Position numbers and translations under genes: made by a program. Shown here one piece after another: positions 35,731 to 45,075 of a stretch of DNA of 64,000 nucleotides (the stretch's first letter is position 1; every line of letters begins with the position of its first letter). The stretch covers positions 1 through 64,000 of the forward strand of contig NZ_FQZB01000023.1 in NCBI RefSeq assembly GCF_900141845.1, written 5' to 3'. The notes below the pieces were generated by a model. It was not told the origin of the DNA, made no database searches, and saw only the letters and a list, made by a program, of their open reading frames with translations. This stretch comes from Clostridium cavendishii DSM 21758 (GTDB lineage Bacteria; Bacillota; Clostridia; Clostridiales; Clostridiaceae).

Positions 35731-37422
35731 CTATAAAATACAACAATACTTAACTATATCATTTGCAGCTTTCATTCCACTATTTAAAGCTCCCTGAATC
35801 CAACCATGAGCAAGTGAAGTATGTTCACCTGCAAAATATATCCTGTTATCAAACTCTGGTTTTATAGCATCATATACAAAAAGCCTATGTTGTTCAGGCA
35901 TTAAATAGCAAAAGCCTCCATTAAACCCTCTTTCATTGTTCCAGTCAACATTTTTATAATCTTTTACTATTGAATCAAGATAACCCCTTTCAAGATTATG
36001 CACTTCCTCTAATTGTCTTTTTATTTCATTTACTTTTAAAGCATTATCTACCTTTCCTAACCTTATAGAATCCTGATTTAAATTATAAGAAGCCAACAAA
36101 ACTCCAGGACTACTCACAGCATTATATTTTTTATTTTTATTAAGTGATTTATAACCTGGATACCATATAGTTGTAATTGGCAAATCAGTATATGAACCTC
36201 CACCTACTATCCTCTCCTTAGGCCCTCCTTTTTCCCAAAATCTTTCGCTACACATAAAAAGAGTTTTCTGGCTTGAGGTATAATTTAATTCTCTTATAGC
36301 TTGCATTTTTTCTGTGCTAAACATAGGATTTAAATTTATGTTACAAAAGCTAGAAAAAGGATTTGCACAAATGACAAAATCAAACTCTCCTTTAAAAGCA
36401 TCCTTCTGCTTCCTATTTTTATACTCTAATATAACCTTATTCCTTTCAAAACCCTTATATATACCTGTTACAGTTGTCCCAGTATTAAAAACAACTTTAC
36501 CTATATCTTTTTCTTCAATATTACAATATTCTCTAGGCTTTTTAGATATTAATGAATTATAAAATGCGAGTGGTAAATTAACCATTCCATCAACTATCTC
36601 ATATCTATAAGCATAATCTATAGTATAATTTTCTATAAGGTTCTCTAAATAGCTATTATAATAAAGTTCTCCAAGCATTGGAACAATGTTCGATATTAAA
36701 TCTATCGCTCCTTTACTTAAACCCATTTTATTGAGCATCTTTCTTATACTTAAAGAATCCATATATTCAATCTGAACAGAATATTGTTTTTTTATTTGTA
36801 ATAGCTCCTTTCTTATCTCTGGTTCTAATCTCAATAAAGGTGTCATAGTTGCATAATCAAGTAATTTTTGCCATGGTGTAACTTTTTCTCTTTCCGTCAA
36901 ATCAAACTGAGGATAAATCTTCTCCATTACACCTTTTCCCTGTGCATCATTTCTTACTCTTGTATTTCTTACATAAATAAATGTATTTTCATTATATTGG
37001 ATAAAAGGTCTAGTATTTAACTTAAATAAATTTATATAATGCCAAACTGTTTGATGACTTACAGGTATTCTCATAGCTCCAAACTCACCATATAAATTTC
37101 TATACTTATCAAAATAATAAGTATAAATTCTACCTCCAATACGTTTCTCATCCATCTCAAATATGCTGATATCAAAACCAACCTTCCTTAATTCAAAAGC
37201 AGCTGCTAATCCTGCAAGACCCCCACCTATTATCCCAACTTTAAGCCCTCTACATTCTATTTGTGAACCAATAGTTCTAATATCCTTTGGAGGATTAAGT
37301 AATTCTATTATATTATCAAAATCTTCGCTATGCTTAGCTTCATCTAACGCTATTTTTATCATGTTATATCTTTCTTCATCTGTTGGACTATTTGGCTGGA
37401 TATATCTACTCTCCCGCTCCAA
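35731..37422 (-). CDS. Flavin-containing amine/L-amino acid oxidase
   Basis: 563 residues. An FAD-binding Rossmann motif (VGIIGGGLAGLAAAFELRKV, about 62-81) and the C-terminal FAD-contact motif IYFAGEHTSLAHGWIQGAL identify the monoamine/L-amino acid oxidase family, which oxidises an amine or amino acid to an imine with electrons to FAD. GEFGAMRIPVSH matches the substrate-side region of bacterial L-amino acid oxidases. The N-terminal 60 residues are an extra helical cap. No signal peptide. Start is a TTG with AAGGAG upstream. An O2-using oxidase would be odd in an anaerobe, so it may use another acceptor. Substrate unknown. Confidence 0.85.
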   Translation of the reverse strand: MERESRYIQPNSPTDEERYNMIKIALDEAKHSEDFDNIIELLNPPKDIRTIGSQIECRGLKVGIIGGGLAGLAAAFELRKVGFDISIFEMDEKRIGGRIYTYYFDKYRNLYGEFGAMRIPVSHQTVWHYINLFKLNTRPFIQYNENTFIYVRNTRVRNDAQGKGVMEKIYPQFDLTEREKVTPWQKLLDYATMTPLLRLEPEIRKELLQIKKQYSVQIEYMDSLSIRKMLNKMGLSKGAIDLISNIVPMLGELYYNSYLENLIENYTIDYAYRYEIVDGMVNLPLAFYNSLISKKPREYCNIEEKDIGKVVFNTGTTVTGIYKGFERNKVILEYKNRKQKDAFKGEFDFVICANPFSSFCNINLNPMFSTEKMQAIRELNYTSSQKTLFMCSERFWEKGGPKERIVGGGSYTDLPITTIWYPGYKSLNKNKKYNAVSSPGVLLASYNLNQDSIRLGKVDNALKVNEIKRQLEEVHNLERGYLDSIVKDYKNVDWNNERGFNGGFCYLMPEQHRLFVYDAIKPEFDNRIYFAGEHTSLAHGWIQGALNSGMKAANDIVKYCCIL

Positions 37423-37550
37423 CCTATCTCAACTCCTTAAAAACAATACGTCTACTGTTTAATATATTATTTTTTCTAAAATAAAAGACCAATATTGTAC
37501 TGTGGAATAATCCTACTAGCAAAATATCGATCTTAATTTAGATATTAAAT

Positions 37551-38294
37551 TTAGATATTTTTTTCATAATCTTTCTTTAAGTATTTATGCCTAACTCTAA
37601 AAACTATAATTACTACAAAAATTATAGTAATTAAAGAAATACTTGCAGCCTCTAATCCTAAAAAAGTAAAATTTTGTGGATTAATTAAGTAAGTTAAAAT
37701 AGCATTTGGTAAATTAACTAAAAATGCTATTAATAAGTTATTGCCAGATAATTTAAAAGCTAAAGCAAACATCATACCTACTAAAAATAAAGTTGAAAGC
37801 ATTGATAAGCTTCTAAAGCTTGGATATCCTAAATGGTATAAGGAAAAGGTTAAGCCTGATAATATTATTGCTGGTATTGTCCCAAAAATCTTTTCATATC
37901 TAGTTTGAAAAAAACCTCTAAAAAGAAATTCCTCAAAAAATGTTGTCATTACTAAAGGAATTGTTAAATATATCATTTGATTAATAGATACCATTTCAAA
38001 ATGTTTAGTTTTAAGCTGTCCACCTACTGAAAAAACAATAAATACACTAGCTATAATAATTCCTTTTAAATCTAACTTTTTAAAACCTAACTCTTTTAAA
38101 TCTGCTTTCTCATATTTAAAAACATATATTAACGGAATTATTAAACTCAATAATAAACCATATCCACCTTGATAAAAAAGATATTGTAACCATCCTCCAA
38201 AAAAGTTTGCCATACTATTTACTATAATAATAAATACTAAAAGAACTATGCTTAATAACAAAAATTCATTTCTTTTTAAATATTCTCCTTTCAT
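37551..38294 (-). CDS. CPBP-family intramembrane glutamic endopeptidase
   Basis: 247 residues from the ATG at 38294 with GGAGGTG upstream. Eight or so hydrophobic segments; the Abi/CAAX-like motifs are EEFLFRGFFQTRYE (motif 1), SLYHLGY (motif 2, His) and the Asn in VNLPNAIL. Members process prenylated or other membrane proteins, and some give bacteriocin self-immunity. No bacteriocin gene is near, so a role in immunity is not supported here. Confidence 0.88.
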   Translation of the reverse strand: MKGEYLKRNEFLLLSIVLLVFIIIVNSMANFFGGWLQYLFYQGGYGLLLSLIIPLIYVFKYEKADLKELGFKKLDLKGIIIASVFIVFSVGGQLKTKHFEMVSINQMIYLTIPLVMTTFFEEFLFRGFFQTRYEKIFGTIPAIILSGLTFSLYHLGYPSFRSLSMLSTLFLVGMMFALAFKLSGNNLLIAFLVNLPNAILTYLINPQNFTFLGLEAASISLITIIFVVIIVFRVRHKYLKKDYEKNI

Positions 38295-38442
38295 CCGTAC
38301 ACCTCCAAAACTACTATTCAATAACTATCTTTATCATTTATGCATAAGGCCACAAATTCATTTATTTTCATATTATGATATTCTAATATCTTTATTCACA
38401 AATACCCCCATTAATATTATTATATTACAAAATTGTAAATTT

Positions 38443-38475
38443 TAAAAAGGAACCCATTAATTATGAGTTCCTTCC
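38443..38475 (-). terminator. Terminator after the partner-switching operon
   Basis: AAGGAACTCAT and ATGGGTTCCTT form a stem with a short loop; T-run after it on the minus strand. Confidence 0.88.
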
Positions 38476-38485
38476 ATACAACTAT

Positions 38486-38764
38486 TTAAATTCCAAATAC
38501 TTTATCTAATCTTGTTAGATTAAAAATCTTCATAACCTGTGGATCATTAACTGAATAAAGTTTAACACTCCCATTTAATTCATTACATTTCTTATAAATG
38601 GTTACTAATACTCCAAGGCCTGTACTATCAATAAATTTACAGTTTTTAAAGTCAAAAGTAAAAAATTTTTCACCTTTATTTATTAAGTTATTTATTTGTT
38701 CTCTAAATTCATCTGCCTCATCTACAGCAAAATTTTCTGGTATTACCATATTTATTTCATTCAT
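38486..38764 (-). CDS. STAS-domain anti-sigma factor antagonist
   Basis: 92 residues of the SpoIIAA/RsbV type. The phosphorylation site is S47 in KFIDSTGLGVLV. In partner switching the RsbW-like kinase (40835-41221) phosphorylates this Ser and the SpoIIE-type phosphatase (41233-42687) removes it; the dephosphorylated form binds the kinase. It is the last gene of the four-gene operon, 3 nt after the methyl-accepting protein gene. Confidence 0.92.
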   Translation of the reverse strand: MNEINMVIPENFAVDEADEFREQINNLINKGEKFFTFDFKNCKFIDSTGLGVLVTIYKKCNELNGSVKLYSVNDPQVMKIFNLTRLDKVFGI

Positions 38765-38767
38765 CTT

Positions 38768-40807
38768 TTACACCTCTTTAATCATAAATTTTTCTACAAG
38801 ATTATTTAAACTATTTGCCATAGCGCTAGTCTCTTCAGCACTGGCAGCCAAATTTTGAATCGCTGCTGATTGTTCTTCAGTAGATGCAGAAACCTCTTCA
38901 CTATGTGCTACTGTTGTTTCTGCAATAGTTGCAACTGAGTCTATAAGTTTTACTATTTTATCAGAACTTGCAACTTCATCTCTAGTAACATCTGCTATTG
39001 AATTAATATCTTTCACTATTTGCTCTACTGCACTTATTATGTTAATAAAAGAATCATCCGTTTCACTTGCTATAACTACCCCATTATCTACAGCTTGTTT
39101 ACCAATACTCATCGATTTTACAGCTTTATCTATTTCCATTACCATTTCGTTTACTAATGAAGAGATTTCATTAGAACCAATATTAGTTTGCTCTGAAAGC
39201 TTACGTACCTCATCAGCGACTACTGTAAAACCTTTTCCATGCTCTCCAGCTCTAGCCGCTTCAATGGCTGCATTTAAAGCTAATAGATTTGTTTGAGTTG
39301 AAATATTATTAATTGTGCTAATAATTCCATTAACTTTTTTAGAAAGTTCATTAAGCACTTCTAAAATTTCAGCTGTTTCAGTAGTTACTTTATTAATGTC
39401 TTTAATAGCTGCAACCGTTCTATTAACCTTAACCCTTCCCTCCTTAGCCACACTCATAGTATTTTCAGAATTATTTTTTGCTGTACATGCTCTATTTTGG
39501 GCTATTTGAACTAAACTTGAAAGTTGAACTAAAACTTCCGAAGTTTCAATTATAGAATTATTTTGATTTTCTGCATTTGCTGCCACTTCCTGTATACTAG
39601 AAGTAATTTCTTCGGTGGATGTATTTATTTCTTCACTAGAAGCTGATATTTCTTCTGAGGATGCCGTAAGCTCTTCGGAACCCTTTCTAACATTAGCTAT
39701 TATTTCTGTTTGATGTTCAATCATTCCATTAAAATATTCACCTAAAGTTTGTATCTCATCTCTTGTCCTTATATCAGCTCTCCCTGTTAAATCACCATCT
39801 CCGGCTTTAATCATTAAATCCTCTAAATGCTTAATTGGTCTTATTATATTTCTTGTTGTAAATAAATAGCTTAATGCTACAGAAATAATTAAGGCAATTA
39901 CACCTATAATTACAGTATTTATCCTAATTGCTCTTGCTGGAGCCATATATTCATCATAATTTGCAGTTATTACTACTACAAAATTGTTAACTGGTGTGAA
40001 GCTTACAAATTTATATGCTCCCTCATAAGTGTAATATCCTGAATCCGTTTTACCAGATTTCATTTTATCTACTAACGCTTTTAATTCAACATTAGTTGTT
40101 TCACCTGCATTTTCTTTAAGTATTTTTTCATTTTTAGGATGATATACAATCAATCCATTTTTATCAATCATATATGCATAACCGCTTTCACCAACTTTAA
40201 CCTTAGCTACATCTTTACAAATACTATCAAATTTAATAGTACCAACTACAGTACCCACAATTTTATCATTATATTTCAATGGATAAGCTATTGCCATTAT
40301 AGGCTTTTGGGTTACTTTTGATAATAAAATATTACTTACATTTTTCTCTCCTTCTAATGCCTTTTTTACATATTCCCTATCACTTAAATCTATATTACCG
40401 GTTACATCACCACTACTAACTACTACTTTACCTAAACTATCTGTAACAACTAAAGTTTCAATTAAGCCGCTATGTTGTAGCTGTATTGTTTTTAGATAGT
40501 TATTATCATCTTCTATATCTTTATTTGAACCTGATGCATTTAAAGCTAGACCTTTGTCTAAGCTTAAAATGTTAACACAATTCTCTACTCCTTTAATTGA
40601 TTCCTCAACAATTTGTGATGTTTGATTAGTATTTTGTTTTAATTGTTGTTCAATTGAACTTTGCATAGATTTTGAAGTAATAATAGATGAAAAAACACCT
40701 AAGATAACTACTACAATAGTTATAATACTTAAAAATAGTAGAAACATTTTTGTACTTAGACTCTTCTTCTTATTTGTATCTTCTTTTCTTTTTAACTTCT
40801 TATTCAT
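38768..40807 (-). CDS. Methyl-accepting chemotaxis-type receptor with dCache sensor
   Basis: 679 residues. TM1 is about 20-43, a double-Cache extracellular sensor spans about 45-290 (KPIMAIAYPLKYNDKIVGTVVG is typical), TM2 about 296-316, HAMP to 370, then a long coiled-coil with the conserved signalling tip TNLLALNAAIEAARAGEHGK near 500-530. The tip is intact, so CheA/CheW binding is possible. The unusual point is the operon: it is embedded between RsbW-like and STAS genes with only 3-27 nt between genes. It may feed a signal into partner switching instead of, or besides, chemotaxis. Confidence 0.92.
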   Translation of the reverse strand: MNKKLKRKEDTNKKKSLSTKMFLLFLSIITIVVVILGVFSSIITSKSMQSSIEQQLKQNTNQTSQIVEESIKGVENCVNILSLDKGLALNASGSNKDIEDDNNYLKTIQLQHSGLIETLVVTDSLGKVVVSSGDVTGNIDLSDREYVKKALEGEKNVSNILLSKVTQKPIMAIAYPLKYNDKIVGTVVGTIKFDSICKDVAKVKVGESGYAYMIDKNGLIVYHPKNEKILKENAGETTNVELKALVDKMKSGKTDSGYYTYEGAYKFVSFTPVNNFVVVITANYDEYMAPARAIRINTVIIGVIALIISVALSYLFTTRNIIRPIKHLEDLMIKAGDGDLTGRADIRTRDEIQTLGEYFNGMIEHQTEIIANVRKGSEELTASSEEISASSEEINTSTEEITSSIQEVAANAENQNNSIIETSEVLVQLSSLVQIAQNRACTAKNNSENTMSVAKEGRVKVNRTVAAIKDINKVTTETAEILEVLNELSKKVNGIISTINNISTQTNLLALNAAIEAARAGEHGKGFTVVADEVRKLSEQTNIGSNEISSLVNEMVMEIDKAVKSMSIGKQAVDNGVVIASETDDSFINIISAVEQIVKDINSIADVTRDEVASSDKIVKLIDSVATIAETTVAHSEEVSASTEEQSAAIQNLAASAEETSAMANSLNNLVEKFMIKEV

Positions 40808-40834
40808 AATTCTTCTCCCGCCATACTATAATAT

Positions 40835-41221
40835 TTACACCTTTAACTGTTTTTGCAGAATTAAGACATTATTTTTTACTTCCATCTTATCTGCTATACT
40901 ACTTATAATAAATAAGCCCCTACCACTATTACTTAATATATCCTCCTCTAAAGCTGTATCATATATTTGTGTCTCATGAAATCCATTCCCACAATCCTCT
41001 ATTTCAAAATTTATATATGTACCATAATAAAAATATCTTAAATATATAGGTTTATTCTTATCCCCTTTATTTCCATGTTTAAAAGAATTTGTTAAAGCTT
41101 CAGTGAGCATTAATCTAATATCAAAGCCATCATTACAAACACCTAAATCACAAATAATTTCATCTATAGTTTCTTTATATTTAGATAACCCATATAAAAT
41201 AAATTCACCCTTCCTCCTCAC
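40835..41221 (-). CDS. RsbW/SpoIIAB-like anti-sigma factor serine kinase
   Basis: 128 residues, a GHKL ATPase fold with the N box LTEALTNSFKHGN, G1 DCGNGF and G2 SGRGLFII. Starts with GTG at 41221 (AAGGAG 8 nt upstream). It would phosphorylate the STAS protein and bind a target such as a sigma factor. No sigma gene lies in the operon, so the target is elsewhere or is not a sigma factor. Confidence 0.9.
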   Translation of the reverse strand: MRRKGEFILYGLSKYKETIDEIICDLGVCNDGFDIRLMLTEALTNSFKHGNKGDKNKPIYLRYFYYGTYINFEIEDCGNGFHETQIYDTALEEDILSNSGRGLFIISSIADKMEVKNNVLILQKQLKV

Positions 41222-41232
41222 GATACCACTCC

Positions 41233-42687
41233 TTATTTTATTTCTAATGCAACTAATGTACAGTCATCCTTCAATCCATCTAACTCCGTTAACATATTAA
41301 TTAAAAAATTATTTAAATAATTTTTCAGCTCACTTATGTTACTAGCTTTGTAGCATTCTTTTTCCATTTCATCATGAAGTATGAAATCTAATCCATCCGT
41401 AAAAAAATAAAATTTATCTTTTGGTTTAAAATTAATTATTATTTCATCAAATAGGCTATCTTCAAACATACCTAAAAAAGGACCTCTTACAACTTTTTTT
41501 TCATATTGCTCATTTGTCTGAAAAATAAATTCATTAATTCCTGCGCCTACTACTATTGATCTATTATTTTTAAAATCCAATTTAAAACAGCATGCTGCAA
41601 TATAACTATCCCCCAAATAGTTGACTATTTTACTATTTAAATAATCTATTATAGTATTAGGTTCCTGACTATTTAAAACTGCTTCATTAAATAAAACATT
41701 ACATGCAGATATATTTAGAGCCGCTGTAAGTCCTTTCCCTTTCACATCTCCTATTATGCCAATAACACTATCTTCATCAATTTTATTTATATTATAGAAG
41801 TCACCACTCACTGTTTTTGCTGGTATATAAATTCTTTCCATATAAGCCTTATCCTTTAAAGGAAACTGTTGCTGCAAAGCCATTTTCTGAATTTTAGCTA
41901 CTGAACCTAAACTGCTTTTCATTTTAGTAATTTCTCTCATTATAGAAAGAATTGCTGGCTTTTCTTTATACAATATATAACTTGAAGATACTTCAAAATC
42001 AACTAATCTTCCATTATCTAAAAGAACCTTGTAGTCAAATATTGTTTTAGTTTTTTTAGACTTCAAAATTTTTTCCATTCTTTTTTCTATAACCTTTTCA
42101 TAGTTTGGAACTAAGCTATGAATATTTTTTCCGATAACATTGTTATAATATTTCGATGCTATCTCATTAGCTAAAACTATTTTATTATCCACAATAATAA
42201 GAACGGGTTCCGGAAAGATATTGAAAATCTCCTCATATTTTTCTTGGGTCTTTTCTAACTTATTCTCAAAAAATTCTTTTTCAGTAATTTCCCTTAACTT
42301 CTTAACAATCAAAATTGGATCACCACTATAATCTAATATAGGTCTATATATACACTCCATATATTTGTTAAGTTCTTTTATATATTTTTGAAATTTTTGA
42401 GTTTCTCTAGTTACAATTGCCTTTTGATGAAAACATTCGTTACAATCTTGTCCTATATTTAACACTTCACACAACTTTTTCCCATGTATTTCATCAGATG
42501 TTTTATTATAATATCTATACAAAGTTTCATTACAAAAAATAATTGTTTTATCTAAATTACATATTGCTACCATATCAGAAATATTATTTATTCTTGCTTT
42601 AAGAATTTTTTCATGAATATGCATCCATTCATTCATATCCTTATTTTTGTCAATGTGTTCTCTTTCAAACTTTTCCACACTATTCAC
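41233..42687 (-). CDS. PAS-PAS-SpoIIE/PP2C phosphatase
   Basis: 484 residues. PAS1 (about 30-135) includes the paired-Cys DCNECFH motif, which could bind heme, an Fe-S cluster or a redox signal; PAS2 (about 150-260); PP2C-type SpoIIE domain (about 285-484) with SGDFYN, GDVKGKGLTAAL, FFTDGLD and DDCTLVALEI, the Mn-binding Asp set complete. No membrane helix, so it senses a cytosolic signal. It is the first gene of the operon and resembles RsbP/RsbU-type phosphatases of partner-switching systems. Confidence 0.9.
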   Translation of the reverse strand: MNSVEKFEREHIDKNKDMNEWMHIHEKILKARINNISDMVAICNLDKTIIFCNETLYRYYNKTSDEIHGKKLCEVLNIGQDCNECFHQKAIVTRETQKFQKYIKELNKYMECIYRPILDYSGDPILIVKKLREITEKEFFENKLEKTQEKYEEIFNIFPEPVLIIVDNKIVLANEIASKYYNNVIGKNIHSLVPNYEKVIEKRMEKILKSKKTKTIFDYKVLLDNGRLVDFEVSSSYILYKEKPAILSIMREITKMKSSLGSVAKIQKMALQQQFPLKDKAYMERIYIPAKTVSGDFYNINKIDEDSVIGIIGDVKGKGLTAALNISACNVLFNEAVLNSQEPNTIIDYLNSKIVNYLGDSYIAACCFKLDFKNNRSIVVGAGINEFIFQTNEQYEKKVVRGPFLGMFEDSLFDEIIINFKPKDKFYFFTDGLDFILHDEMEKECYKASNISELKNYLNNFLINMLTELDGLKDDCTLVALEIK

Positions 42688-42977
42688 CTCTATATTCTTA
42701 TATAATTATTTGGCTATTCTATTTTTTATGTTTTATGACATTTTAAATTATATTAAACATTATATTACAAATCTAACTATTTTAAAACTAGTCCAAAAGT
42801 AATAAAAAGAAGAAATTTACAATATTTTTTACTATTATCCTATTTTAAGTAATAAAATGTTATATTTTATTATAAATATAATTAATTAATTTAAAAATCT
42901 AAAAGCCATTAATTTTACTTTTAATAAAGCAAGATATTCTTATAATCCGACTCATAATTATAAACAATTTCTATATA
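42688..42977. other. Intergenic region upstream of the partner-switching operon
   Basis: AT-rich sequence with the promoter region of the SpoIIE-type gene presumably inside; no clear box pair or RNA structure found. Confidence 0.4.
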
Positions 42978-43018
42978 AAAAAATACAAGCTTAATTATAA
43001 TAATAAGCTTGTAAAAAT
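42978..43018 (-). terminator. Terminator after the GGDEF gene
   Basis: ACAAGCTTA and TAAGCTTGT form a perfect 9-bp stem with a 10-nt loop, then ATTTTTTTATA on the minus strand. Confidence 0.82.
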
Positions 43019-44848
43019 TTATATTTCTATTTTATTTTTTCCGTTACTCTTTGCCTTATATAAAAGTTTATCTACCTTTTCTATAAAAACATCTATTTCA
43101 CTTCCGTCATAACTCTTAAATCCCCCACTGATACTTATCTTAAGCTCTTTATTAGGCATATATTTAAAAGTTTTTCTCTCTATTTCATAGCGTATGTTAT
43201 TTATAATTTCTAAAGAATTTATATATGTTTTTTCCCTAAACACTATTATAAATTCTTCTCCTCCAAATCTAATAATAAAATCATCATTAGTTATATTTTC
43301 TATTAATATTTTACTTATTTGTTTTAAAACAGTATCCCCTATAATATGTCCAAATTTATCATTTATATTTTTAAAATCATCTATATCTATCATAGCCATT
43401 TGAAATTCTTCTTTATTATCTATTAATTTCTTAAGTTTTCCATAGCCAAAAGATTTTGTACAACACTTAGTTAAATAATCTAAATTAGCTAACTTTTTAA
43501 GTTTTTCCTCACTTAATTTTCTTCTTTTAATCTCAAGAAATAACCGTTTAACCATTATAGTCATTATTACTGTTGATAATATTAAAACTACTAACAATGA
43601 ATTTTTAAAATTATTCTTTACTAGTATTGCATCCTTTTCCCTTTGAAGTGCTTCTAATTTTTCTTCATTCACTGTATTGTTTATATCTACTATAGAACTT
43701 ATCAAATTTCTTATAGTATCTTCACTAAAACGTTTTTCACTATTTTCTAAATAATCATCATAGTACTTTTTATAATCAAAATCTTTAAATTCATATTTTA
43801 TTGCTAGAATATCTTTTGCTTGTTTAGCTGCATCTACACAATTGTTATTAGCTTTAAAGCCGTCTAAAGCTTTATCATAATATATTTTTGCATTTTTAAA
43901 ATCTTTTATTTTTACATAATAATCTCCATAATATCTATACACATATAAAATATTTCTATTATCCCCTACTCTATTAAAAAAATCCTCAGCTTGTTTTAAA
44001 TAAGATAGAACTTTGTCCAATTTATTACTTTCAAGATTTGATATAGCTAGATTTATAGCCATTCCATCACTTATATCTGTACCATTTTCTTTATCATAAC
44101 TTTTATATGACTCATATACTTTATTTGAATATTCCTCTAATTTCTCTTTATCCTTTATCATTTCATAATAAATTAGTTTAGAATACAGAACCTTTATTTT
44201 CATATCTTTATTCAATTTCTCTTCATCAAATTTCTCTATTTCATTAAAATATTTTTTAGCTTTATCCTCTATTGAATTTTCTGCATATATTTGTATGAAG
44301 TTTGCATATATATTTAGTTTAATATCACTCTCATTATAATTGAATATCTCTTTTAATCGTACCCTATCCATTTTAATCATTTCTATAAATTTATAAGAAT
44401 ATTTAAGTCCTTCACTATAATTTTTAATATCTAAATAATATTCTGATCTTTCCATATATAGATTACATAATGGTGCTTTTCCATATTTATCTGATTTATA
44501 TTTTTCTTCTGCCATATCATAATACTTATCAGCTTCGTTATTATCACCTTTAATATTATAGCAAAAAGCCAATGCCTGTAATTCATTTCCTTGTTTTATC
44601 AAATCATTATTCGATTTATATTGTTCCTTTAACTCTTCAATTTCTTTATCTACTCCTTTAACAGCTCTTTTTTCTGTTATATTTAAAAATTTTAGAGTAT
44701 CATCTAGTATAGTTTTTTGCACTTCAATTTCATGATTAACCTTTTGCTTTTCCATGTTATTAAATAATATATAAACAGCTAATATAAATATCATTACTAT
44801 AATTGCTATTAATACTAATGTTCTCACTTTATATTTTTTATTAAACAT
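43019..44848 (-). CDS. TPR-containing membrane diguanylate cyclase
   Basis: 609 residues. TM1 (about 9-28), tetratricopeptide repeats (about 65-350, e.g. NIKGDNNEADKYYDMAEEKY and YGDYYVKIKDFKNAKIYYDK), TM2 (about 415-435) and a C-terminal GGDEF domain (about 455-605) with the active RFGGEEFIIVF motif. The TPRs are therefore predicted outside the membrane, where they could bind a peptide or protein. The RxxD inhibitory site is degenerate (position of Arg is Thr in NITNDDF), so feedback by c-di-GMP may be absent. Makes c-di-GMP from two GTP. Confidence 0.9.
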   Translation of the reverse strand: MFNKKYKVRTLVLIAIIVMIFILAVYILFNNMEKQKVNHEIEVQKTILDDTLKFLNITEKRAVKGVDKEIEELKEQYKSNNDLIKQGNELQALAFCYNIKGDNNEADKYYDMAEEKYKSDKYGKAPLCNLYMERSEYYLDIKNYSEGLKYSYKFIEMIKMDRVRLKEIFNYNESDIKLNIYANFIQIYAENSIEDKAKKYFNEIEKFDEEKLNKDMKIKVLYSKLIYYEMIKDKEKLEEYSNKVYESYKSYDKENGTDISDGMAINLAISNLESNKLDKVLSYLKQAEDFFNRVGDNRNILYVYRYYGDYYVKIKDFKNAKIYYDKALDGFKANNNCVDAAKQAKDILAIKYEFKDFDYKKYYDDYLENSEKRFSEDTIRNLISSIVDINNTVNEEKLEALQREKDAILVKNNFKNSLLVVLILSTVIMTIMVKRLFLEIKRRKLSEEKLKKLANLDYLTKCCTKSFGYGKLKKLIDNKEEFQMAMIDIDDFKNINDKFGHIIGDTVLKQISKILIENITNDDFIIRFGGEEFIIVFREKTYINSLEIINNIRYEIERKTFKYMPNKELKISISGGFKSYDGSEIDVFIEKVDKLLYKAKSNGKNKIEI

Positions 44849-45036
44849 TAATGTAACCCTCTGTATTCTTATAATTTATTAAAATAATTAATTCTATACT
44901 TATAAGTATACTTAATACTTGTAATTTCTTCAATTATTTTTAATAAATTCAATTTTATGTAAATAATCTATATAACTAATAAATTTCATATAAATTATTA
45001 CTTTTTAACTTTAACCATAGTTATCATAATATACTA

Positions 45037-45065
45037 GAGCAGTACTCCCCTTAAAAAGCACTGCT
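45037..45065 (-). terminator. Hairpin after the FAD oxidoreductase gene
   Basis: GAGCAGTGCT and AGTACTGCTC form a 10-bp stem just after the stop codon; the following T-run is poor (TAGTATATT), so termination is likely but not certain. Confidence 0.6.
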
Positions 45066-45075
45066 CAAATTTTAT

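Noticed and set aside
37551..38294. Bacteriocin immunity role of the CPBP protein
   Set aside because: No bacteriocin precursor or exporter gene lies near; the family is broad.
43200..43400. Functional c-di-GMP inhibitory site in the GGDEF protein
   Set aside because: The Arg of RxxD is missing; only the GGEEF active site is intact.
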